Shown one piece after another: positions 1-6,579 of a stretch of DNA of 11,352 nt. The stretch's first letter is position 1; each line of letters begins with the position of its first letter. The notes under the pieces are model-generated. The model saw nothing but the letters and a program-made list of their open reading frames with translations, was not told where the DNA came from and made no database searches. The translations under genes and the position numbers were made by a program. This DNA comes from Ruminococcus flavefaciens (GTDB taxonomy: Bacteria; Bacillota; Clostridia; Oscillospirales; Ruminococcaceae), in the NCBI GenBank assembly GCA_902792495.1, contig CADBAC010000191.1:1-11352 (forward strand), written 5' to 3'.

Positions 1-10
1 TAAATCCCCC

Positions 11-1057
11 TTAGTATTCGCTTAGTATTTCCTGTACCTGCGGAGTATTCCTCGTATCAGGGTCAAGAATGACTATGCCTGTATCGACATATTTCTGTTC
101 GGGAGTTTTGCCGTTGCATATACTGTCACAGGATTTGACAGCAAGATATCCCATATCGTATGTTCTTTGCAGCAAAGCAGATACCGTATAATCGGAATCA
201 CGCATAATCTCGCTTATCTCATCGGAAAAATCGAAACATACCAGCGATACATCCGTCATATTATTTTCCTTCATGACAGCCGCTGAACCTGCTGCGGTAA
301 AATAATTCACCGCAAATATGCCTTTTATGCCTTTTTTCTTGGTCAGCACATTTCTTACATCCGAAAGAGCATCATCGTAGGCATTGCTTTTGCTTATATC
401 ATCCATAACTTTCCAGTTTTTCGGAGCGTGTTCGGACCAGTAATCGCAGAATCCGGCAACTCTTTCATTGAGGGTGGGAACGGTTATAGCGCCTGACATT
501 ATTGCCACATACGCTGTTTCGTCCGCCTTCACACCGTTGCCGTGCATCTCTTTGATGAGTTCCTTTGCGGCTTCACGGCCTGCTATCATATTATCGGTCA
601 TGAAACAGACATCGTAGTCATGGCAGTTTACTATGGTATCCGCCAGCACTACAGGTACACCTGCTTCATGTATCCTTGTCACACAGTCTGAAAGCCTAAC
701 AGCGTCATCGGGAGCTATAATTATGCCGTCAGCTTCGTTTTTCAGAGCTTTCTCCGCCAGCGCTATCTGCTGGTCTATCTCCGTTTCGTCTGAGGAGCCG
801 CTCATGTAGATATTTACTTCAAGTTCGTTTCCCGCCATAGCTGCGCCCTTTGAAAGCAGTTTCCAGTATTCATCGTCTATATCCTTGACGATAAGGTAAT
901 AGTTCCTGCTGTTTTCATTGATCTCGGTTATGGGGACGAAATCCTGAATATTTTTTTCTGCTTTTTTAATGTTGTTCTTTTTTGAACAGGAAAATGTTCC
1001 TGATGCAGCCATGATAACGGCTGCTGAAAAAGCACAGCATTTTTTTAATGAGCTCAT
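11..1057 (-). CDS. Sugar-binding-type periplasmic binding protein (predicted lipoprotein)
   Basis: Predicted 348-residue extracytoplasmic binding protein of the ribose/galactose-binding type (Peripla_BP_4-like). Residues 1-24 form a signal peptide: KK at 5-6, a hydrophobic stretch at 9-22 and Cys24. The lipobox TFSC is atypical, so lipid anchoring is likely but not certain. The mature part has a Ser/Lys/Asn-rich tether and then the usual two-lobed pattern: VKDIDDEYWKLLSKGAAMAG as the first strand and helix, an ADGIIIAPDD motif, AGVPVVLADT, a GIKGIFAVNYFTAAGSAAV segment and VSLVCFDFSDE. The ATG at 1057 was chosen because GGGAGG lies 4 nt upstream. A TTG at 1114 would extend the frame but lacks a ribosome site. 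The gene lies 53 nt after the EAL gene on the same strand and is probably co-transcribed. No ABC permease or ATPase gene is visible, so it may serve sensing rather than uptake. The ligand is unknown. Confidence 0.85.
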   Translation of the reverse strand: MSSLKKCCAFSAAVIMAASGTFSCSKKNNIKKAEKNIQDFVPITEINENSRNYYLIVKDIDDEYWKLLSKGAAMAGNELEVNIYMSGSSDETEIDQQIALAEKALKNEADGIIIAPDDAVRLSDCVTRIHEAGVPVVLADTIVNCHDYDVCFMTDNMIAGREAAKELIKEMHGNGVKADETAYVAIMSGAITVPTLNERVAGFCDYWSEHAPKNWKVMDDISKSNAYDDALSDVRNVLTKKKGIKGIFAVNYFTAAGSAAVMKENNMTDVSLVCFDFSDEISEIMRDSDYTVSALLQRTYDMGYLAVKSCDSICNGKTPEQKYVDTGIVILDPDTRNTPQVQEILSEY

Positions 1058-1110
1058 ATAGCCTCCCGCCATATTCTTTCTTATGTTTTCGACAGTTCCG
1101 CTGAATAAAA

Positions 1111-3405
1111 TCAACTTATGAGGTATCTGGCTTCAAAGTCTGACACCTTCATGGGCTTTGCAAAGAAATAGCCCTGAAAAACATCACATCCGCATTGTTT
1201 CAGGAATTCAGCCTGTTCTCCTGTCTCAACGCCTTCTGTTATAACAGCCATGTCAAGCGACTTGGCAAGTTCGATTATCATTCTCAGAATTATCATGCTT
1301 CTCTCGGTATTCCCGGTCTTTTCGAGAAATCCCATATCTATCTTCAGTACATCGACGTAAAGATCCTTCAGGGTATTGAGGGATGAATAGCCGCTGCCGA
1401 AATCGTCTATCTCGACGATGAAGCCGTAATCACGCAGCTGACTTATAAGGTGCTGCTGCTTTTCGGGAATGTTCATGATAGCAGTCTCGGTTATTTCGAG
1501 ATGCAGGCATTTCGGGTCAAGGCAATACTTCTCGATAAGGGAAGTGAGAGTACCGTAAACATCCATAAGGAAGAAATCCTTCTTGGAGATATTGACCGAA
1601 AGATAATTATCCAGCAGACCTCTCTGCCGCCATTTGCAAAGCTGTATGCAGGCGATCTCCCACATATAGCTGTCAAGCCTGCATATAAGGCCTGTCTGCT
1701 CGAAAGTTTCAATGAATTTGCCCGGCGAGACCAAACCTTCAACGGGATGTATCCATCTGACAAGGGCTTCACCTCCGAGGATACGGCCCTCAGCAGTTAT
1801 CTGAGGCTGAATATAGGCTGTGAACTGTCCGCTGCCGAGAGCGGCTTCAAATTCACTTATCATCTTCTGTTCGCTGAGGAAGCTGTCACGCATTTCGTCA
1901 TTATAATATGCAACGATGCTCTGATAGCTGTCCTTGATGGTATGGATGGCGAAATTTGCTCTGTCGCACATTACAGAAACGCTGAGTTCGGGCTCTGTTA
2001 CCTCATAGATGCCGAAATGCATCTGTACCTTGAAAATATCCTCGCCAAAGAAGCTGCTGAGTCTGACTGAATCTTCAAGCAGTGCAGCCTCATTGAAGTG
2101 TTCCTTTTTAATGCACAAAGCAAAGCGGTCGCCTGTGAGTCTTCCGCAGACGCTTCCGTTTCCTTCAGCAAGAGAGCGTATAGCCCCTGCGATCCTGAGA
2201 AGCAGGTCATCGCCACGCTTCACTCCGAATATCTCATTTATCATCTTGAAGTTCTTTACATCGGTACAGACTATGATGAAAGGAACATCCTTGTTTTCCG
2301 ACATGAGCTTTCTGGCTTCGATGCAGAAATGCTCCTTATTGTAAAGTCCCGTTAGGAAATCATGAGAAGAACGGTACTTTTCTTCAGCGATACGCTTATA
2401 GTCATTGGTGCGGTCATGGTAAATAAAGAAGCAGCCGACATATTTGCCTTCACTGTCATAAATGCGCTTGTAGTCATTTATAAAGCGGCGCATTTCACCG
2501 TCTATCTGCCGCACATCCTTCCATGTCAGTTCATCGTTGTCAAGGGCTTCGGGGTTGTCATTAAACCATTGATTTATATAATCCGAAACAGCATTTTCAT
2601 TGTCGATATCGCTGCAGTATTCCCTGGCAGTCTTGTTGTAATGTGCTACTTTGCCGTCTATATCGACACAGACAATTCCGTCCTTCATATTGGCTATGGT
2701 AAAAAGAAGAAGCTTTTCCATAAGACCTCTCGGGACATAGATAATGGAAAAATAGAACAAAGCTGCTGCAACTGCTGCATATAACAGGATGGAATAATCA
2801 AAGGTCGAATCCATACTTAAATAGAATACGTGACCGACCATGACAATAACGATGATAAGAAGGATGATCAGATATTTTAATTTATATATCTTCGGTGAAC
2901 GCAGTATCTTCTTCAGCAGCATGACTATACCGATGGCAAGTATCAGATAGGCAAGTGTAAAATGGAATATGTAAAGATTTTCCCTGCGTGATATATAATA
3001 ATAGGTATGTCCTATGATATCTTCTGTTTTCGATACTCTGAACACACCATGCAGAAACGGATTCAGTGCCAGCATTACCGAATCGGCCAGTGAGAGAACG
3101 CCGATAAAGTAGAATTCCTTACTGAACATGGTCCTGACACCGGTATATTCGCTTACAAAAGCGGTCAGCGCCATTGCCATTGCGATTGTCAGGATATGAT
3201 ATACGCTGTACCCGATATAAGCCAGCATCCGTGAGGGAAACAGCAAAGCAACGGCATAGGAAATAATGCCGCAAACAGAAAACAGCAGAACACGTCCCAG
3301 TGGTTTCTGTATGGTCTGCTGCTTAGCTTTTTTAACGCTGAAAATATAACAGCCAAGTATTATCATAACTGCGGCTGCCAGATTGACAATATGTATCAAT
3401 TTCAT
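1111..3405 (-). CDS. Membrane PAS-GGDEF(degenerate)-EAL protein, predicted cyclic di-GMP phosphodiesterase
   Basis: A 764-residue inner-membrane signalling protein. The first 225 residues hold seven hydrophobic segments (about 2-22, 39-56, 60-83, 98-117, 145-165, 177-197, 204-224), resembling the seven-helix sensor found on some histidine kinases. A PAS-like domain follows (about 230-337), then GGDEF (about 347-500) and EAL (about 515-755). The GGDEF signature is replaced by LTGDRF, so cyclase activity is probably lost; the domain may bind GTP or only regulate. The EAL domain keeps its signature residues: GGEALVRW (E546), SVNIS (N605), EITE (E637), EIDDFGSGY (D667, D668), VLKID (K688), ITEGVE (E724) and FQGYFFAKP (Q744). 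It is therefore expected to cleave cyclic di-GMP to pGpG. The ATG at 3405 sits behind AAGGGTGAT; a GTG at 3414 is the alternative. It heads the unit with the binding-protein gene. Confidence 0.93.
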   Translation of the reverse strand: MKLIHIVNLAAAVMIILGCYIFSVKKAKQQTIQKPLGRVLLFSVCGIISYAVALLFPSRMLAYIGYSVYHILTIAMAMALTAFVSEYTGVRTMFSKEFYFIGVLSLADSVMLALNPFLHGVFRVSKTEDIIGHTYYYISRRENLYIFHFTLAYLILAIGIVMLLKKILRSPKIYKLKYLIILLIIVIVMVGHVFYLSMDSTFDYSILLYAAVAAALFYFSIIYVPRGLMEKLLLFTIANMKDGIVCVDIDGKVAHYNKTAREYCSDIDNENAVSDYINQWFNDNPEALDNDELTWKDVRQIDGEMRRFINDYKRIYDSEGKYVGCFFIYHDRTNDYKRIAEEKYRSSHDFLTGLYNKEHFCIEARKLMSENKDVPFIIVCTDVKNFKMINEIFGVKRGDDLLLRIAGAIRSLAEGNGSVCGRLTGDRFALCIKKEHFNEAALLEDSVRLSSFFGEDIFKVQMHFGIYEVTEPELSVSVMCDRANFAIHTIKDSYQSIVAYYNDEMRDSFLSEQKMISEFEAALGSGQFTAYIQPQITAEGRILGGEALVRWIHPVEGLVSPGKFIETFEQTGLICRLDSYMWEIACIQLCKWRQRGLLDNYLSVNISKKDFFLMDVYGTLTSLIEKYCLDPKCLHLEITETAIMNIPEKQQHLISQLRDYGFIVEIDDFGSGYSSLNTLKDLYVDVLKIDMGFLEKTGNTERSMIILRMIIELAKSLDMAVITEGVETGEQAEFLKQCGCDVFQGYFFAKPMKVSDFEARYLIS

Positions 3406-3455
3406 TCCTATCACCCTTACAAACAGAAAAAAGGTGCCATCTTCCTATATATAAC

Positions 3456-3484
3456 AATATAACACAGATCAGGAAAAATGTCAA
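3456..3484 (-). promoter_or_regulatory. Sigma-A-type promoter for the EAL/binding-protein unit
   Basis: Read on the minus strand, TTGACA (3484-3479) is followed after exactly 17 nt by TATATT (3461-3456). Transcription would start about 45 nt upstream of the ATG at 3405. A second TTGACA further upstream (3527-3522), 17 nt from the weak -10 TATTTA (3504-3499), might act as a minor promoter. Confidence 0.65.
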
Positions 3485-3592
3485 TGTTATGGAAGTATTA
3501 AATAAATTTAAGAATTATTTTTGTCAAATAAACCGTCAGTCATTTCGGCCTCCCGCCCCTTTTCCGAAGCAGAACAAAATTATAAAAACCTG

Positions 3593-3621
3593 TTGACTAT
3601 TTTCGGATTTTAGGGTATTAT
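3593..3621 (+). promoter_or_regulatory. Sigma-A-type promoter for the muramidase-manA-glcK operon
   Basis: TTGACT (3593-3598) and TATTAT (3616-3621) are separated by 17 nt. This places the transcript start near 3628 and gives a leader of about 58 nt before the muramidase ATG. It faces away from the promoter of the EAL gene, so the 281-bp gap 3406-3686 is a divergent control region. Confidence 0.7.
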
Positions 3622-3635
3622 ATTATAAGGTATCA

Positions 3636-3651
3636 GTTCATATCATTGAAC
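3636..3651. repeat. Short inverted repeat just downstream of the promoter
   Basis: GTTCA (3636-3640) and TGAAC (3647-3651) flank TATCAT. The right arm runs into GAACGAT (3648-3654), which recurs as a direct repeat at 3662-3668, 14 bp later. Its position just after the expected transcript start suits an operator or a small 5' hairpin, but the arms are short and this may be chance. Confidence 0.35.
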
Positions 3652-3686
3652 GATAAGTGTAGAACGATTGGAGTGCCTTTAAAGAA

Positions 3687-4409
3687 ATGCCAAATCTCAA
3701 AAGAAAGATCATATGTACCGTCATAGGTATGCTTATGACAGGTATGACATGGGTAAGCGCCTGCTATTTTTCAAAAGCTGATGCGGATCCTTCAAAATAT
3801 CCCGTTTTCGGTGTGGATGTTTCCAACTATCAGGGAGATATCAACTGGCAGGAACTGGAAGAGCAAGGGGTGAAGTTCGCTTTTATCAAGGCTACCGAGG
3901 GAAGCGGACACACCGATGAATCTGTCCGCAGAAACATCGAAAGAGCCTCGGAAACAGGCATAAGGATATCAGCTTACCATTTTTTCAGCTTTGACAGTCC
4001 CGGCGAGACTCAGGCTGACAACTACATCGCCGCAGTAGGCGACGACGAGATAACTCTCCCTCCCGTTATAGATATAGAATATTACGGCGACAAGAGACTG
4101 AATAAGCCGTCTCAGGAGGAAACCGAAGCTATCCTGCGCCCTCTGCTGGAAAGACTTGAAGAACATTACGGCGTAAAGCCGATGATATACACTACTCTCC
4201 CCGTTTACTACAGGTACGTCAGAAAAAATTTCCCGGACTATCCGCTGTGGATAAGAAGTGTCAATTTCGAGCCCGATCTTGTGGACTGGACTTTCTGGCA
4301 GTATGATGACCACGGCAAGCTGGAAGGCTACTACGGAGATGAGCAGTATATCGACTTCAACGTGTACAGATACAAAGATCTCGATCAGGATAATTTATAC
4401 AGAGGATGA
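3687..4409 (+). CDS. GH25 lysozyme/muramidase, secreted or membrane-anchored
   Basis: A 240-residue glycoside hydrolase family 25 protein, the family that cuts the N-acetylmuramic acid to N-acetylglucosamine beta-1,4 bond in peptidoglycan. Residues 8-26 are hydrophobic behind LKRK. VSAC at 23-26 matches a lipobox, while ADA at 31-33 could be a signal peptidase I site, so it may be a lipoprotein or freely secreted. The single catalytic domain spans about 39-235: FGVDVSNYQGDINW (D44), FAFIKATEGSGHTDE, SAYHFF, VIDIEYYG (D129, E131; E131 the expected acid), YTTLPVYY, WTFWQYDDHG and YIDFNVY (D223). All key acids are present. There is no added cell-wall-binding domain. The ATG is preceded by GGAG at 3670-3673, rather far at 13 nt. 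It is the first gene of an operon with manA, 2 nt from manA's preferred start. A role in wall turnover is inferred. Confidence 0.92.
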   Translation: MPNLKRKIICTVIGMLMTGMTWVSACYFSKADADPSKYPVFGVDVSNYQGDINWQELEEQGVKFAFIKATEGSGHTDESVRRNIERASETGIRISAYHFFSFDSPGETQADNYIAAVGDDEITLPPVIDIEYYGDKRLNKPSQEETEAILRPLLERLEEHYGVKPMIYTTLPVYYRYVRKNFPDYPLWIRSVNFEPDLVDWTFWQYDDHGKLEGYYGDEQYIDFNVYRYKDLDQDNLYRG

Positions 4410-4411
4410 CA

Positions 4412-5371
4412 ATGAAACCATTTTTACTAAGACCCGTTACCAAAGATTATATATGGGGCGGCACAAGACTTCGTGAAGAATTCGGCAAGGAAAGCGATTC
4501 CGAAAGAATAGCCGAAAGCTGGGAACTGAGCTGTCACCCTGACGGTGAATGTGCCATTGCAAGCGGTGAATCCAGCGGTATGAAGCTGAGCCAATTTGTA
4601 CGTATGCACCCCGAAGCTGTGGGAAACGGCTTCCGCAGCGAGGACAGATTCCCCGTTCTTGTGAAGCTGATAGACGCTAAAGCTGACCTTTCCATACAAG
4701 TACACCCCGACGATGAGTACGCAATGGCTCACGAAGGAGACAGCGGAAAGACCGAAATGTGGTATATCATAGATGCCGATGAAGGCGCTGAGATAGTGTA
4801 CGGTTTCAGGGAAAAACTCACATCTGAGCAGTTCAGGCAGGCTATAGACGATAATTCGCTTATGGAAAAGGTAAAGCGTGTCCCCGTAAAGGCAGGCGAC
4901 GTTTTTTTCATTAAGCCCGGAACTCTCCACGCTATCGGCAAGGGCATAGTCCTTGCGGAGATACAGCAGAGTTCAAACGTGACCTATCGTGTGTACGACT
5001 ACGGCAGGCTTGGCACAGACGGCAAGCCCCGTGAACTTCATATAGATAAGGCTGTGGAAGTTACAGACACAACTCCGTCACAGCTTTTTGAAAAAGGCAA
5101 TATCATCAGAAAGCAAGGCGGAAGCATTCAGCTTCTCTGCGGCTGTGAGTATTTCAGTGCAAGGCTGATAAACGTCAGCGGAGAATGTACCTTTTCACAT
5201 GATAAGGACGGATTCTTTCATCTGCTGGCTGTTGACGGAAATGGTACTGCCGATATATGCGGTGAGCATTTTGACATAACAAAAGGAACAGGCATCTTCG
5301 TCCCCGCAGGCGGATGTGAATGCTCGGTAAAAGGTAATTGCAGTTTGATAATGACGGACTGTATAATATAA
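4412..5371 (+). CDS. manA: Mannose-6-phosphate isomerase, class I (zinc)
   Basis: A 319-residue phosphomannose isomerase of the short Firmicute type. It interconverts mannose-6-phosphate and fructose-6-phosphate in the cytoplasm. Recognised by the N-terminal PVTKDYIWGG, the metal-site motif SIQVHPDDEYA (Q96, H98), GKTEMWYI (E115), FIKPGTLHAIGKG (H173) and the active-site segment VTYRVYDYGR (R193), inside a cupin fold, with a C-terminal cupin-like half. The ATG at 4412 was chosen because AGAGG at 4401-4405 gives a 6-nt spacer. The ATG at 4406, overlapping the muramidase stop, would touch that site and add only Met-Thr. It feeds mannose units, for example from mannan or glucomannan, into glycolysis, or in reverse supplies mannose-6-phosphate for glycan synthesis. 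Codon use is ordinary, with AGA and ATA present, unlike the next gene. Confidence 0.95.
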   Translation: MKPFLLRPVTKDYIWGGTRLREEFGKESDSERIAESWELSCHPDGECAIASGESSGMKLSQFVRMHPEAVGNGFRSEDRFPVLVKLIDAKADLSIQVHPDDEYAMAHEGDSGKTEMWYIIDADEGAEIVYGFREKLTSEQFRQAIDDNSLMEKVKRVPVKAGDVFFIKPGTLHAIGKGIVLAEIQQSSNVTYRVYDYGRLGTDGKPRELHIDKAVEVTDTTPSQLFEKGNIIRKQGGSIQLLCGCEYFSARLINVSGECTFSHDKDGFFHLLAVDGNGTADICGEHFDITKGTGIFVPAGGCECSVKGNCSLIMTDCII

Positions 5372-5384
5372 GGAGGAACTTAAA

Positions 5385-6341
5385 ATGAAATATTATGTAG
5401 GTATAGACCTCGGAGGAACAAACATCGTTGCAGGTGTTGTTGACGAGGAATACAACATCATCGCTAAGGCAAGCACAAAGACAAACTGTCCACGTCCCGA
5501 AAAGGAGATCGCTGACGATATGGCTAAGATGGCTATTGAAGCTGTAAAGAACGCAGATCTCACAATGGACGATATCGAGTGGATCGGTGTCGGAACTCCG
5601 GGTATCGCCAACAGCGCTACAGGCATCATCGAGTATTCCAACAACCTCGGCTTCAAGGATACTCCTATGGTGAAGTACATCCAGGAATCCATCGACAAGC
5701 CCGTATTCATCGAGAACGACGCAAACGCTGCTGCTTACGGCGAATACGTTGCAGGTGCTGCAAAGGGCGCTAAGAACGCTGTATGCATCACTCTCGGCAC
5801 AGGCGTAGGCGGCGGAATCATCATCGACGGCAAGATCTACGCAGGTTCAAACTTCGCAGGCGCTGAGATCGGCCACACTGTTATCGAAGTTGACGGCGCA
5901 CAGTGCTCATGCGGCAGAAAGGGCTGCTTCGAGGCTTATTCATCCGCTACAGGTCTTATCCGTATGTCAAAGGAAGCTATGGCCGAGCATCCGGATTCGC
6001 TCATGAACAAGATGGCTGACGAAAAGGGCAAGGTTACAGCACGTACATCATTTGACTGCATGAGAGCCGGTGACAAGTACGCTAAGGCTGTTGTTGACAA
6101 ATACATCAAGTATCTGGCAGCAGGTATCACAAATACCATCAACATATTCCAGCCAGACATCCTCTGCATCGGCGGCGGTGTCTGCAACGAGGGCGATCCT
6201 CTCCTTCTCCCGATGAAGGAACTGGTAGCAAAGGAAGTCTACACACGCAACTCTCCCAAGAACTGCGAGATCGTTATCGCTAAGCTGGGCAACGATGCAG
6301 GCATAATAGGTGCTGCATTCCTCGGACGTGCAAACGGCTGA
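5385..6341 (+). CDS. glcK: ROK-family glucokinase
   Basis: A 318-residue ROK-family sugar kinase that phosphorylates glucose with ATP. It shows the N-terminal phosphate loop GIDLGGTN (6-13), WIGVGTPG, FIENDANAAAYGE with catalytic D112, the second nucleotide motif LGTGVGGG (137-144), AEIGHTVIE (sugar-contact E161, zinc-ligand H164) and the zinc motif CSCGRKGC (C174, C176, C181). A late GGGV and a C-terminal GNDAGIIGAAFLG complete the fold. Length and the cysteine motif fit bacterial ROK glucokinases; ROK kinases for other sugars, such as mannose or N-acetyl sugars, cannot be excluded. AGGAGG at 5371-5376, overlapping the manA stop, lies 8 nt before the ATG. Codons are strongly biased to ATC, AAG, GAC, AAC and CTC, like the ribosomal genes in this window, which suggests high expression. 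It is the last gene of the operon, with a terminator 26 nt later. Confidence 0.93.
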   Translation: MKYYVGIDLGGTNIVAGVVDEEYNIIAKASTKTNCPRPEKEIADDMAKMAIEAVKNADLTMDDIEWIGVGTPGIANSATGIIEYSNNLGFKDTPMVKYIQESIDKPVFIENDANAAAYGEYVAGAAKGAKNAVCITLGTGVGGGIIIDGKIYAGSNFAGAEIGHTVIEVDGAQCSCGRKGCFEAYSSATGLIRMSKEAMAEHPDSLMNKMADEKGKVTARTSFDCMRAGDKYAKAVVDKYIKYLAAGITNTINIFQPDILCIGGGVCNEGDPLLLPMKELVAKEVYTRNSPKNCEIVIAKLGNDAGIIGAAFLGRANG

Positions 6342-6367
6342 ATAATAAAATAACATCAAAGTATCAT

Positions 6368-6396
6368 GAGGGCGGATAATATCCGTCCTCTTTTTT
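6368..6396 (+). terminator. Intrinsic terminator after glcK
   Basis: A 10-bp stem (6368-6377 with 6381-6390, one G-U pair) with an AAT loop is followed directly by six Ts (6391-6396). It closes the muramidase-manA-glcK operon. Confidence 0.92.
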
Positions 6397-6481
6397 GATA
6401 TTTCTTGTTCATATTTATGCAAAAGGTCATGATTTTACCATTATTGACATAAAAATGATATACGAAAGCTTTACTCTGCGT

Positions 6482-6487
6482 TATAAT
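6482..6487 (+). promoter_or_regulatory. Likely -10 element of the GH16 gene promoter
   Basis: A perfect TATAAT lies 93 bp before the GH16 start codon, giving a leader of about 85 nt. At spacers of 16-19 nt there is no recognisable -35 (for example TATACG at 6459-6464). A consensus TTGACA at 6444-6449 is 32 nt away, too far. This is compatible with an activator-dependent promoter, perhaps through the AraC-type gene at 9332-10081, but that link is inferred. Confidence 0.5.
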
Positions 6488-6511
6488 TGAATCATAAATT
6501 ACGGAACAAGC

Positions 6512-6538
6512 GCAGATGTTAATGGCCTACGCATCTGC
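6512..6538 (+). promoter_or_regulatory. 5' leader hairpin of the GH16 transcript
   Basis: GCAGATG (6512-6518) pairs with CATCTGC (6532-6538), a perfect 7-bp stem plus a possible T-G pair, enclosing a 13-nt loop. It starts about 18 nt after the predicted transcript start. No terminator run follows, and the ribosome site (AGAGG, 6567-6571) lies outside. It may stabilise the mRNA or bind a regulator. No known riboswitch class was recognised. Confidence 0.45.
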
Positions 6539-6579
6539 CTGAGAGAAATGGAAAACTTTTTTTGAAAGAGGTAATTTTT

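Noticed and set aside
1058..1114. TTG start at 1114 for the binding protein
   Set aside because: It would overlap the end of the EAL gene, lacks a ribosome site and would put 19 extra residues before a normal signal peptide. The ATG at 1057 has GGGAGG upstream.
1450..2070. A 206-codon open frame on the plus strand
   Set aside because: It lies fully inside the EAL gene on the other strand, has no recognisable domain and no ribosome site. It is a shadow of the strongly supported EAL/GGDEF coding frame.
6444..6449. Consensus TTGACA as the -35 of the GH16 promoter
   Set aside because: No -10-like sequence lies 16-18 nt downstream, and the TATAAT at 6482 is 32 nt away.
6539..6544. CTGAGA resembling the core of a TPP riboswitch upstream of the GH16 gene
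   Set aside because: The other conserved TPP riboswitch segments and a three-way junction are absent, and the downstream gene has no thiamin link.
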